Positions 6,685 through 14,476 of a DNA stretch of 17,889 nt are shown here, in pieces. Position numbers and translations under genes: made by a program. Every line of letters begins with the position of its first letter. Within the stretch, counting starts at the first letter, position 1. Under the pieces are notes generated by a model. It was given only the letters and a program-made list of their open reading frames with translations, searched no databases and had not been told where the DNA came from. This DNA is from DATESG01 sp964480275 (lineage in GTDB: Bacteria > Bacillota_I > Bacilli_A > RFN20 > CAG-826), in the NCBI GenBank assembly GCA_964480275.1, contig CAYZOC010000022.1:1-17889 (forward strand), read 5' to 3'.

Positions 6685-6704
6685 TTAAGTGGAGGTTTTA
6701 ATTT
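6664..6704 (+). terminator. Hairpin: terminator of lipoprotein gene and SD-masking stem
   Basis: ACCTCTACTTTAAAGT (6664-6679) pairs with ACTTTAAGTGGAGGT (6682-6696) with one G-T wobble and one bulged base, followed by TTTTAATTT. The right arm contains the ribosome binding site GGAGG (6691-6695) of the next gene, so a read-through RNA would both tend to terminate and hide that site. Confidence 0.55.
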
Positions 6705-7611
6705 ATGCCAGATTACATTGAATATATTATTATTTCACTCGCAGTTGTTTCCGTTATCATTATTGCCCTAATCGCTCTACTTATCATCAGGGTACAATAT
6801 CTTCGTCAGTATTTTAATTCGCGGAAGTTTAAACTGACAATGAAGCTTGAAGTTGATCCCGTTTCACATCTTGATAAGTTTGTTTTCTACATTTTCAATA
6901 ACAATCTAAATGACGCTAGAGTCACTGATATTGGGATTGGCTATGATCAAGAAAGCATCACTTTCCATAAAGAGTTATTGAAGAAACAAAATCTTGAAGA
7001 AGAAGATTGGTTGATTATTCAAACACGAGACTCGGTGTCACTTGATATTGATGTTGAAAAAACATATCGCCTAATTCTCGAACGTAATAAGGGAACATAT
7101 CGCTTGAAAAAAGTCAGAATCTATGTCATTGATTCATCAGGTTTTGAAACTAGAGTAAAAGCTCGTGATTTTGTAAAAACGCTAAAGAAAATGTTAAAGC
7201 AAGATCGGAAGATTATTGCCTTAGGCAAACGTAAGCTTCGGATGGAAAAATTCAAAGCCTTCTTTGATTTTAAAAATCGCGGAAAAGTCACTCCCGAAGA
7301 AGTAAAAGACTTAGAACCAGAGGCGTTCAAACAACAAAAAGACCTAGTGGAAAAAGAAGATAAAACTATTGACACGCCGAAGAGCGAGGTTAAAGAAACT
7401 CCTAAGGTAGTGCCTGAAGTTGAAATAAAAGATGACTTAGAAAAAGATAAAAAACCCGAGCAAGACGAGAAAAAANNNNNNNNNNNNNNNNNNNNNNNNN
7501 NNNNNNNNNNNNNNNNNNNNNNNNNNNNNNNNNNNNNNNNNNNNNNNNNNNNNNNNNNNNNNNNNNNNNNNNNNNGTCGAACTAAAAGACGAAAAAAAAG
7601 ATAAAGAGTAA
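6705..7611 (+). CDS. Membrane-anchored protein with charged C-terminal tail, function unknown (gapped)
   Basis: An N-terminal membrane helix (about 7-28) leads into a region of about 140 residues with beta-strand character, then a Lys/Arg-rich segment (about 155-205) and a Lys/Glu/Asp/Pro-rich low-complexity tail interrupted by 100 N. I recognise no family. The frame that continues straight through the N block would end at 7604 with a basic tail (RTKRRKKR), but the neighbouring frame after the gap reads VELKDEKKDKE and stops at 7609-7611. That matches VEIKDDLEKDKK just before the gap in composition and sequence, so I take 7611 as the end; the true gap must then be a multiple of three. ATG 6705 has GGAGG nine bases upstream. 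A strong terminator follows. Confidence 0.6.
7476..7575. other. Assembly gap (100 N placeholder) in low-complexity tail
   Basis: Exactly 100 N inside the Lys/Glu-rich coding tail, flanked by related sequences (VEIKDD before, VELKDE after), which suggests another unresolved coding repeat. Confidence 0.95.
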
Positions 7612-7619
7612 ACTAAAAG

Positions 7620-7650
7620 AAAGTTCTATCGAGCGATAGAACTTTTTTAT
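7620..7650. terminator. Rho-independent terminator, probably bidirectional
   Basis: AAAGTTCTAT (7620-7629) pairs with ATAGAACTTT (7636-7645) around a six-base loop whose ends can also pair. A T-run follows on the plus strand, and a T-rich run (from 7619 downwards) follows on the minus strand, so it can serve both convergent genes. Confidence 0.88.
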
Positions 7651-8817
7651 TTAATTTATGTGATATATATCACGACTATAGACCTTATCTTTGTAGGGTA
7701 CAAGTTCGTCTTCAATCCTATTCGCGGCAATCACATCACTTTGGTGACAAAATTCATTAAAGTTAGATATTAGCTCTACGCCAATAAGTGGTGAAAACCT
7801 AAGAAGTGGCTCATAAATGATGACTTTCACATTATAAGCTTTCAACATATCAATGATATCAAACATCACAGAGTCACGGATATTTTCCGAATTCTTCTTC
7901 ATCACTAGTCGATAAATCCCGATAACTTTGGGCTTTTTCTTCATTAGCATTGTAACAATATGTTCTTTTCGCGTTCGATTGCCCTCAACAACAGCTTTGA
8001 TAAGATTGTTAGGCACATTACGATAATTAGCAAGCAGTTGCTTGGTATCTTTGGGAAGACAATAGCCCCCATAAGCAAATGAAGGATTATTATAGTGATC
8101 ACCTATCCGTGGGTCGAGACTCACCCCTTCAATAATTGAGCGCGTATCTAATGATCTAATTTCGGCAAAAGTATCTAGTTCATTAAAGAAGCTCACGCGC
8201 ATTGCTAGATAAGTATTAGCAAAAAGTTTAACTGCTTCCGCTTCTTGTTCGCCTAAATAACGTAGTGGCACGTCTTCTTTAAGTGAAAAAGACAAGAGGA
8301 GATTGGCAAAACGTCGGGCTCTACTTGAGCGACCACCAATAATTATGCGACTTGGATAGAGATTATCATAAAGAGCTTGGCCTTCACGTAAAAATTCGGG
8401 TGAAAAATATATGTGCTTAAATTTAAACAATGTCCGGACATTTGTTGTATATCCAACGGGAATTGTTGAGCGGATGATAATTGTTGCCTTTGGCGCAGTG
8501 ATAAGTGTTTGCCTGATCACCATTTCAACACTAGTTGTATCAAAATAATTTTGCTGATCATCATAGTCAGTGGGCGTAGCAATTACGACATAGTCACTAT
8601 CAACTAGTGCAGCTTCTAGATCGAGCGTCGCCCTTAAATTAAGCTTTTTGTTCAAAAAGTATTCGCTAATAAGGTCATCTTTAAGCGGGGAGATTCGTTG
8701 GTTAATTTTATCGACTTTTTCACTAATGATATCAACGATAGTTACTTGATGACCTTGGGCAAAAAGTGTGGCTAAAGACAAACCAACATAACCAGCACCA
8801 ACAATAGTTATTTTCAT
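7651..8817 (-). CDS. ugd: UDP-glucose 6-dehydrogenase (HasB-like)
   Basis: A 388-residue cytosolic enzyme that oxidises UDP-glucose twice with NAD to UDP-glucuronate, a precursor of acidic surface polysaccharides. It has an N-terminal Rossmann motif GAGYVG (7-12), ATPTDYD (80-86), STIPVGYT (117-124), FSPEFLREG (138-146), the linker helix with KLFANTYLAMR (197-207) and GGYCLPKDTKQ (250-260) with catalytic Cys253. The run of motifs closely follows streptococcal HasB, including DNLYPSRIIIG and YNNPSFAYGGYC. The frame is open 26 codons further upstream, but ATG 8817 with AGGAGGT five bases before it and the family N-terminus MKITIVGAGYVG fix the start. It is a single gene; no glycosyltransferase lies nearby. 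Confidence 0.95.
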   Translation of the reverse strand: MKITIVGAGYVGLSLATLFAQGHQVTIVDIISEKVDKINQRISPLKDDLISEYFLNKKLNLRATLDLEAALVDSDYVVIATPTDYDDQQNYFDTTSVEMVIRQTLITAPKATIIIRSTIPVGYTTNVRTLFKFKHIYFSPEFLREGQALYDNLYPSRIIIGGRSSRARRFANLLLSFSLKEDVPLRYLGEQEAEAVKLFANTYLAMRVSFFNELDTFAEIRSLDTRSIIEGVSLDPRIGDHYNNPSFAYGGYCLPKDTKQLLANYRNVPNNLIKAVVEGNRTRKEHIVTMLMKKKPKVIGIYRLVMKKNSENIRDSVMFDIIDMLKAYNVKVIIYEPLLRFSPLIGVELISNFNEFCHQSDVIAANRIEDELVPYKDKVYSRDIYHIN

Positions 8818-8859
8818 AATCGACCTCCTATGGAGATATGAGTCTATATAATTACTTGT

Positions 8860-8872
8860 ATTATAGTATAAT
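8860..8872. promoter_or_regulatory. Symmetric -10 element upstream of ugd
   Basis: ATTATA-G-TATAAT is a perfect palindrome giving a consensus -10 on both strands. The minus-strand copy (8865-8860) is suitably placed for ugd, about 43 bases before its ATG, though no good -35 is visible. The plus-strand copy (8867-8872) points to the mevalonate operon. Confidence 0.45.
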
Positions 8873-8972
8873 TTGCTAGATAAAAAACTAGACAAATAGC
8901 GAAGCGGACTTATACGGCTTAAACTATTGCTAGTCGATAGCCAAGTTCGCGCGTAAGGTTTATCAATTAATC

Positions 8973-9001
8973 TTTAAAGACTATACTAAATTTAGTATAA
9001 T
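8973..9001 (+). promoter_or_regulatory. Promoter of the mevalonate operon with palindromic operator
   Basis: TTTAAA (8973-8978), ideal 17-base spacer, TATAAT (8996-9001). A perfect 18-bp palindrome TATACTAAATTTAGTATA (8982-8999) fills the spacer and most of the -10, a typical repressor-site position. AGGAAG near 9020-9025 precedes ATG 9033. Confidence 0.65.
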
Positions 9002-9032
9002 CATTTTATATCTCTTTATAGGAAGTAGAAAT

Positions 9033-9263
9033 ATGAAGAAAAAAACTAATACAAATTATGTCAAGATGTGGGGAGAGCATGTCTCACTTTTACATCTTGT
9101 CGTGGCGATTATTGTCAATATTAGCGTCGTCTTGATTGTTTTACTTGCAACTGTTAATTTGACTAAAGACTATCGCCTGATGATTGGTCTTGGCGCACTT
9201 GTGATTGCCCTAATCGTCAACAGTTCGATTTTTAAACCAAAACGGAAAGTGGTCAGCAAATAA
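9033..9263 (+). CDS. Small two-helix membrane protein, first gene of mevalonate operon
   Basis: A 76-residue protein with two membrane helices (about 19-41 and 49-67) and basic ends (MKKK at the start, KPKRK near the end). I recognise no family. Its stop codon overlaps the first base of the permease start (TAATG), so it is translationally coupled to that gene. In tripartite tricarboxylate transporters a small membrane subunit (TctB, usually about 150 residues with four helices) is encoded next to the large TctA permease; this protein sits in that place but is about half the size, so a reduced TctB-like partner is only a hypothesis. Confidence 0.65.
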   Translation: MKKKTNTNYVKMWGEHVSLLHLVVAIIVNISVVLIVLLATVNLTKDYRLMIGLGALVIALIVNSSIFKPKRKVVSK

Positions 9264-10603
9264 TGGATGCGATATTAATTCTCCAAATTGTACTTTTTGC
9301 AATTTTAGGGAGTCTTATTTACATCATCATTGGTATTATCCCGGGAACTGATGAGACTAGTGTTCTTGTGCCAGCGACAGTCTTATTATTTTCATTTGGC
9401 CTCGAACCACTTGTGATACTTTCATTTTTTATTGGGGCGATGATTAGTTTAAATGTCACTGACTCAATCCCCACAGCTTTGACATCGATTCCTGGTGGAG
9501 TAATGGCGACACCGATGGTTGAATCCTCAACCTTTTTAAAAGAAAAAGGCTTAGTCACACACACGATTAGACGAATGACTAGTGGGGCAATATATGGAAC
9601 TTTTGCTGGATTATCGATTGGCCTTTTGATTGTTGGAGTTGTCAAGTTGATTGAGCATTTTAGCGGCACAAAAATTGAGCAAGCTATTAATGGTTATCAA
9701 CACTACGTATTCCTAGCAGGGGCAATTTTTCTTGCCCTGATGAGTAAGAAAAAGTGGCTTTCTCTTGCCGCGATTATTCCCTTTGGTCTAACAGTATATG
9801 CTGCGAAACTTGCAAGCAGCACTATTAGTGCAACCCCCTTCTTTTTAGCGATTACAACAGGGCCATTAATCTATCAGTTGATTACAATGCTAGTTCCTAA
9901 GTTAAGAAGTGAATCTAGTGTTATTGGCGATAAAGAAATCGAAATTGAAAAAGATAAAAAGTTTGGTCTATTAGAATTCAAGCAATCAATGATGACTAAA
10001 TCGACAAACAAGACAATTTTCTCAAGTATTATTTCAAGTTTTCTCTTTTTCCTCTCACCAGTTGGTGTCACCATGCTTGTTGGTGAAACCGCGACGCAAG
10101 GGATCAAGGACGAAGAAGAAAAAGGGCTCGCTAAAGTTTCAATTATGAATGGTGTTGCTAGTGCAACGTATATGTCAGGTATTATTGTCTCGCTCTTTGC
10201 CTTTGGCTTTGCAATATCACCAGCGGCCGCCGGACCTGGTGGTACCTTTTTTAATGCTGAATATAACTTTTTGGCTAGTATTAATTTAGGTCCTGCCATC
10301 ATTGTCATTATATTTGCAATGATTGTCGCCTTATTAATCGCTGCGACACTTTCGTTTAAATATGCTGGTCGAATCACCTATTTGGTTTTTAAATTTATTC
10401 CTCAGGAAGCAGTCATTTCTTTGCTGATTGGCCTGGCATTTCTGCTTGTGTATTTAGATTCTGGCTTTCTTGGTGTTGCCATCATTACCGGTGTTGCCCT
10501 TGTCGCGGGGTATCTCAATAGTTTAGGTGTTGGACATGGCATCCTCTTTATGGCGTTTTATACCGCGCTCTATATGATGACTTTTGGAGTATTACCATCG
10601 TAA
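9263..10603 (+). CDS. TctA-type permease (tripartite tricarboxylate transporter family), substrate unknown
   Basis: A 446-residue integral membrane protein with roughly ten to twelve hydrophobic segments. The N-terminal part follows the TctA pattern: IIIGIIPGTDETSVLVPATV (about 20-39), then FGLEPLVILSFFIGAM (45-60) and TALTSIPGG (71-79). A second PGG-containing segment (near residues 320-330, AAAGPGGTFFNAEY) suggests the internal duplication seen in the family. TctA proteins import carboxylates such as citrate together with a small membrane subunit and an extracellular binding protein; no binding protein is encoded here. The start ATG overlaps the preceding stop by one base and has no good ribosome binding site. 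The mevalonate kinase gene starts three bases after its stop, so the permease is part of the isoprenoid operon. Some charged and family-typical glycine positions differ from classical TctA, so the assignment is to the family, not to citrate. Confidence 0.75.
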   Translation: MDAILILQIVLFAILGSLIYIIIGIIPGTDETSVLVPATVLLFSFGLEPLVILSFFIGAMISLNVTDSIPTALTSIPGGVMATPMVESSTFLKEKGLVTHTIRRMTSGAIYGTFAGLSIGLLIVGVVKLIEHFSGTKIEQAINGYQHYVFLAGAIFLALMSKKKWLSLAAIIPFGLTVYAAKLASSTISATPFFLAITTGPLIYQLITMLVPKLRSESSVIGDKEIEIEKDKKFGLLEFKQSMMTKSTNKTIFSSIISSFLFFLSPVGVTMLVGETATQGIKDEEEKGLAKVSIMNGVASATYMSGIIVSLFAFGFAISPAAAGPGGTFFNAEYNFLASINLGPAIIVIIFAMIVALLIAATLSFKYAGRITYLVFKFIPQEAVISLLIGLAFLLVYLDSGFLGVAIITGVALVAGYLNSLGVGHGILFMAFYTALYMMTFGVLPS

Positions 10604-10606
10604 TAT

Positions 10607-11530
10607 ATGCATAAAAAAGTTCATAGTGAAGCCCATGGCAAAGTTATTCTTATTGGCGAACATAGTGTTGTCTATCACTATGGTGCACTTGTCGCTCCTT
10701 TTAATAGTGATAAAATCCACGTAACAATTTCGAAGTGTGAGGAGGGAATACATCTAATTTCTTCTTATCACACCGGACCACTTTTTAGCATTGGGGCACC
10801 AATTGAAGGTATCCAAGCGCTAGTGAAGTTTTTTCTTGAAAAATATAATTATCAACACGAGAGCTTTCAAATTGAAATAAAGTCAACTTTACTAAGTAGA
10901 AGAGGTCTAGGTTCTAGTGCCGCGGTTGCTAAAGCACTAGGTGAAGGCTTATTTAAATATTTTGATTTACGTTTCTATCCTGAAGATTTAACAAAGTTAA
11001 TAAATGTTTCAGAACTCGTCTATCATGCCCGACCAAGTGGGATTGATATGAACGCTGTCATGAATCAAAACCTACTTTATTATAAAGATGGTAGTTTTAA
11101 AGTTGTAAAACCAAAGTTTAAACTTCACATTGTTGTTGTTGACAGTGGCAAACCATCAAGAACACGTAATTCTGTTGCTGAAGTGGCCGCTAAGGTTGCC
11201 AAAGATGATCAAGAAGTTCTTGCTCACTTAAAAGCACTTGGTGAACTTGCTGATACTGCTTATGATAATTTAGAACATGGTCGGCTTGAACTTTTTGCTC
11301 GTGCCTTAAAAACATCGCAAATCCATCTTAGCGCGATTGGTGTTAGTAGTCCCGAGTTAGATCGATTGATTGATTTAGCTTATCTAAATGATGCACTAGC
11401 CGCAAAACTTACGGGTGGTGGCCAAGGTGGTTGTATGTTTGCCCTATTTGTAAATGAGGAAAAAGCGCATAAATTTGCTAAAATAGTAGGAGAACAAGGA
11501 TATCAACACAAGTGGCAACTACTAATTTAA
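10607..11530 (+). CDS. mvaK1: Mevalonate kinase
   Basis: A 307-residue GHMP kinase that phosphorylates mevalonate to 5-phosphomevalonate with ATP. Visible motifs: HGKVILIGEHSVVY (10-23) at the N-terminus, the ATP-binding loop RGLGSSAAVAKA (99-110), PSGIDMN (143-149) with the catalytic Asp147, and LTGGGQGGCM (268-277), the third GHMP motif. Length fits bacterial enzymes. It begins three bases after the permease stop without a ribosome binding site, so expression depends on coupling; an ATG at 10634 is out of frame. It overlaps the decarboxylase gene by 19 bases. The gene order mevalonate kinase, decarboxylase, phosphomevalonate kinase, isomerase is that of staphylococci, streptococci and enterococci. 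Confidence 0.95.
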   Translation: MHKKVHSEAHGKVILIGEHSVVYHYGALVAPFNSDKIHVTISKCEEGIHLISSYHTGPLFSIGAPIEGIQALVKFFLEKYNYQHESFQIEIKSTLLSRRGLGSSAAVAKALGEGLFKYFDLRFYPEDLTKLINVSELVYHARPSGIDMNAVMNQNLLYYKDGSFKVVKPKFKLHIVVVDSGKPSRTRNSVAEVAAKVAKDDQEVLAHLKALGELADTAYDNLEHGRLELFARALKTSQIHLSAIGVSSPELDRLIDLAYLNDALAAKLTGGGQGGCMFALFVNEEKAHKFAKIVGEQGYQHKWQLLI

Positions 11531-12489
11531 TAAAAACCAGCACTGCTTGCGCAAATATTAATATTGCGCTTTTAAAGTATTGGGGAAAAAAAGAAGAAAA
11601 ACTCAACATTCCTTATCAATCAAGTATTTCATTAACGCTTGATGGTCTCTACACAACTTCAACCCTTACGCTTGACCCTTTACTTACTGAAGATGTGCTT
11701 TTTATTAATGGCAAACGAGTATCAGAAAAAGAACAGATTAAAATCCGCCGTTATCTAAACTTGGTGAGAGAGATGTATCATCGTTTTGGGTTTATAAAAG
11801 TTGATAGTTACAATCATGTTCCAACCGGAGCAGGACTAGCTAGCAGTGCCAGTAGCTATGCTAGTATTGCCCTAGCACTTAATAATATTTACAACTTAAA
11901 GCTTGATCAAAAAGGACTATCATCGCTCGCCCGCCTTGGTTCTGGCAGTGCCAGTCGCTCAATTTATGGCGGTTTTAGTGTTTGGCATCATGGTGAAGAT
12001 CACACAAGTAGCTTTGCCGAGCAATTGTCGAGTAAGTGGGATGAGCTTGTTTTTATTGTTGTGATTTTAAGTCGTGAAAAGAAGCTTGTTTCCTCGCGTG
12101 AAGCAATGAAACTTTCGCTTGAAACTCCTGCTTACCAAAACTTTATTGCGACCAGTAATAGCCTTTATCCAAAGATGCTTGAGGCGATAAAAAAACAAGA
12201 CCTTATGCGTCTTGGTCCCCTTGTTGAAACAAGTAGCGAGCTCCTTCATTCGACGATTAGGGCTAGTGGGATTGATTATTATCTAAAAGAAACATATGAA
12301 TTTTTAGACTATGTCAAAGAATTAAAAAAACGCTTTCCGCTTTTTTATACACTTGATGCGGGACCAAATGTTAAAATATTAACAAGTCGACAATATCTTG
12401 ATGATATTATGCCATTTTTCAAACAGTATGAGATAGTTATTGCTGGGGCAGGAGGAGAGGCGTATGTACAAACTGAAAGTACCAGGTAA
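11512..12489 (+). CDS. mvaD: Diphosphomevalonate decarboxylase
   Basis: A 325-residue GHMP-superfamily enzyme that converts 5-diphosphomevalonate to isopentenyl diphosphate with ATP hydrolysis and loss of CO2. Motifs: INIALLKYWGK (16-26), VPTGAGLASSASSYA (103-117), ARLGSGSASRSIYGGF (140-155), and TLDAGPNVKIL (280-290) with the catalytic Asp282. It starts with GTG at 11512, inside the end of the mevalonate kinase gene; AAGGA lies about 12 bases upstream, and no ATG is available near the conserved N-terminus. It overlaps the next gene by 26 bases. Length equals that of staphylococcal MvaD within a few residues. Confidence 0.95.
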   Translation: MATTNLIKTSTACANINIALLKYWGKKEEKLNIPYQSSISLTLDGLYTTSTLTLDPLLTEDVLFINGKRVSEKEQIKIRRYLNLVREMYHRFGFIKVDSYNHVPTGAGLASSASSYASIALALNNIYNLKLDQKGLSSLARLGSGSASRSIYGGFSVWHHGEDHTSSFAEQLSSKWDELVFIVVILSREKKLVSSREAMKLSLETPAYQNFIATSNSLYPKMLEAIKKQDLMRLGPLVETSSELLHSTIRASGIDYYLKETYEFLDYVKELKKRFPLFYTLDAGPNVKILTSRQYLDDIMPFFKQYEIVIAGAGGEAYVQTESTR

Positions 12490-13492
12490 ATTATATTTAT
12501 TAGGTGAATATAATGTACTAGCCGATGGCCATAGTGCAATCCTTTTCGCCATTGATCGCTACATTAAAGTTTCAATTGCAGATTGTGATACGTTTGTCCT
12601 TGTTAATGAAAAACAAGTTTATCCTCTTCATGTCGATCAGGGAAAAGTAAGTGTTGAGGATGATAGTTTAAAAATATCGGAATCAGCACTACAAATAGCG
12701 ATTGATTATTTACAATTTTTAGGATTAGAAATTCGACCCTTTCGCCTTCATTTAAACAATCAATTGGTAAATGAAGATGGGACAAAATATGGCTTTGGCT
12801 CGAGTGCGGCGATTCTTGTTGCTATTTTACGAGCGGTTTTTACATTTCACCAACTAAATGTATCTAATTTTGATCTATTCAAAATTGCAGTCTTAGGTCA
12901 ACATATCTTGGGGAAAAAGACATCAGGTGGTGATCTTGCGGCTGTAATTTATGGCGGGCTTATTTATTATCGTCGCTATGCTTATGAATGGTTGAAAGCG
13001 GGGATTAAGCGGGGATTTAATCTTATTGGTGAAGAGTGGCCAATGTTAGCAATTGTCCAACTCCCCCATCAAAAACTTGATATCGCCATCGGCTGGACAA
13101 ATAGTGCCCACTCCACTGATGCAAACTTAGGAAAAATTTTAAATCGTAGAGATGATTTTCATGAATTTAGTGATAAAGCTGAAAAAATTGTTATTGAAGC
13201 TAAGGCAATACTAGAAGGTGGAGATCTTAGGCGATTAGGACCACTAATTGCTCGTTATCAAGCACTTTTATATAAATTAGATTTCGACCTCGAATTAGGC
13301 TTTAACACGGATATCTTAAATAGACTAATTAAGTGTGCGGCCGACTTAGGTGGTTATAGCAAAATTAGTGGGGCTGGCTATGGTGATTGTGGACTAGCGA
13401 TTGTTGATAATAAATTACTACTTGAAAAAGCCTGGTCTCTACAAGGAATTCGACTAATAAAGTATAAAATTGCGGGAAGAGTAAAGGGGTAA
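12464..13492 (+). CDS. mvaK2: Phosphomevalonate kinase
   Basis: A 342-residue GHMP kinase that makes 5-diphosphomevalonate from 5-phosphomevalonate. Motifs: VPGKLYLLGEYNVLADGH (6-23), KYGFGSSAAILVAILRAVF (108-126), KKTSGGDLAAVIYGG (151-165), and KISGAGYGDCGLAIV near the C-terminus. An in-frame TTG at 12440 would add eight residues, but ATG 12464 is preceded by GGAGGAG about six bases away and begins the family N-terminus, so I use it. The gene overlaps the decarboxylase end by 26 bases and is followed after four bases by the isomerase gene. Bacterial phosphomevalonate kinases of this type are usually about 330-360 residues. Confidence 0.94.
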   Translation: MYKLKVPGKLYLLGEYNVLADGHSAILFAIDRYIKVSIADCDTFVLVNEKQVYPLHVDQGKVSVEDDSLKISESALQIAIDYLQFLGLEIRPFRLHLNNQLVNEDGTKYGFGSSAAILVAILRAVFTFHQLNVSNFDLFKIAVLGQHILGKKTSGGDLAAVIYGGLIYYRRYAYEWLKAGIKRGFNLIGEEWPMLAIVQLPHQKLDIAIGWTNSAHSTDANLGKILNRRDDFHEFSDKAEKIVIEAKAILEGGDLRRLGPLIARYQALLYKLDFDLELGFNTDILNRLIKCAADLGGYSKISGAGYGDCGLAIVDNKLLLEKAWSLQGIRLIKYKIAGRVKG

Positions 13493-13496
13493 TAGA

Positions 13497-14474
13497 ATGT
13501 CAGAAAAACGTAAAGATGAGCACGTGTTATTTTCAAAAAAACAATCTAGAGGTCTCAATGATTTTGATCGAATGAGGCTAATTCATGATGGCTTAACTAA
13601 TTTAAAGCTAGAAGATGTTGATCTTTCAAGTTATATTCTTGGCACAAAATCTCCGCTACCAATATATATTAATGCCATGACGGGTGGGACAGATAAGACA
13701 AAGAAAATCAACGAAAAATTAGCTCACATTGCCGAAAAGTATCAAATACCTCTTTTTGTGGGTTCACAATCAGTAGCGCTTAAAGATCCTAGTTTAAGTG
13801 ACACTTTTGCTATTGCTAGAAACGTTAATCCTCAAGGATTCATCGTCGCCAATGTTTCTGCTAACGCAAGTGTAAACGATGCTAAGAGAGCGATTGAAAT
13901 GATTGAGGCTAACGCCCTTGCAATCCACATCAATATAATTCAAGAACTTGTGATGGGTGAGGGCGACCGTGATTTTAGTCAGTGGCAAGAAAATATCAAA
14001 AAAATTATTGAAGCAATCAAGCTACCAATCATCGTTAAAGAAGTCGGCTTTGGTATGAGTGAAAAAACGCTTGAAGATCTAGCAAAAATCGGTGTCAAAT
14101 ATATCGATATTAGTGGTCGAGGGGGAACTAATTTCGCCACAATCGAGCGGATGCGCAACCAAGAAGAATATTCAGTATTTGAGGAACTAGGTATTTCTAG
14201 CTATCAAAGCTTAGTTAATGCCCGAGCATTGATGAGTAAGACACATATTTACGCCTCAGGAGGTATTCGTCATCCCCTTGATGTAATTAAGGCTCTGGTC
14301 TTAGGGGCGGAAGCAGTTGGGCTATCATATTATTTTCTTGAACTATTGAGCCTTGATGAGCAACATATGTATCAAAAAATAGATAAATTTATTGCTGATT
14401 TGCAAAAGTTAATGTTACTTTTTAATGCCAATAATATATATAAACTTCGGTCAGTGAACTATCACTTTGCTTGA
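13497..14474 (+). CDS. fni: Type 2 isopentenyl-diphosphate delta-isomerase
   Basis: A 325-residue FMN-dependent TIM-barrel enzyme that interconverts IPP and DMAPP, closing the pathway. Motifs: RKDEH (5-9) at the N-terminus, INAMTGGT (58-65), IHINIIQELVMGEGDRDF (143-160) with the conserved Gln149 and the metal-binding Glu150, IVKEVGFG (179-186), DISGRGGTNFATIE (204-217) for the FMN phosphate and ASGGIRHPLDVIKAL (253-267). In most members the QE motif is followed by M-P-E-G; here it is M-G-E-G. AAAGGGG about eight bases before ATG 13497 sets the start. The gene ends in TGA, two bases before the ATG of the serine dehydratase gene. Confidence 0.95.
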   Translation: MSEKRKDEHVLFSKKQSRGLNDFDRMRLIHDGLTNLKLEDVDLSSYILGTKSPLPIYINAMTGGTDKTKKINEKLAHIAEKYQIPLFVGSQSVALKDPSLSDTFAIARNVNPQGFIVANVSANASVNDAKRAIEMIEANALAIHINIIQELVMGEGDRDFSQWQENIKKIIEAIKLPIIVKEVGFGMSEKTLEDLAKIGVKYIDISGRGGTNFATIERMRNQEEYSVFEELGISSYQSLVNARALMSKTHIYASGGIRHPLDVIKALVLGAEAVGLSYYFLELLSLDEQHMYQKIDKFIADLQKLMLLFNANNIYKLRSVNYHFA

Positions 14475-14476
14475 TT

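Noticed and set aside
8818..8895. 26-codon upstream extension of UDP-glucose dehydrogenase
   Set aside because: It covers the promoter region and lacks a ribosome binding site, while ATG 8817 has AGGAGGT and begins the Rossmann strand.
9319..10377. Minus-strand frames opposite the permease
   Set aside because: They are shadows of a strongly membrane-patterned plus-strand gene.
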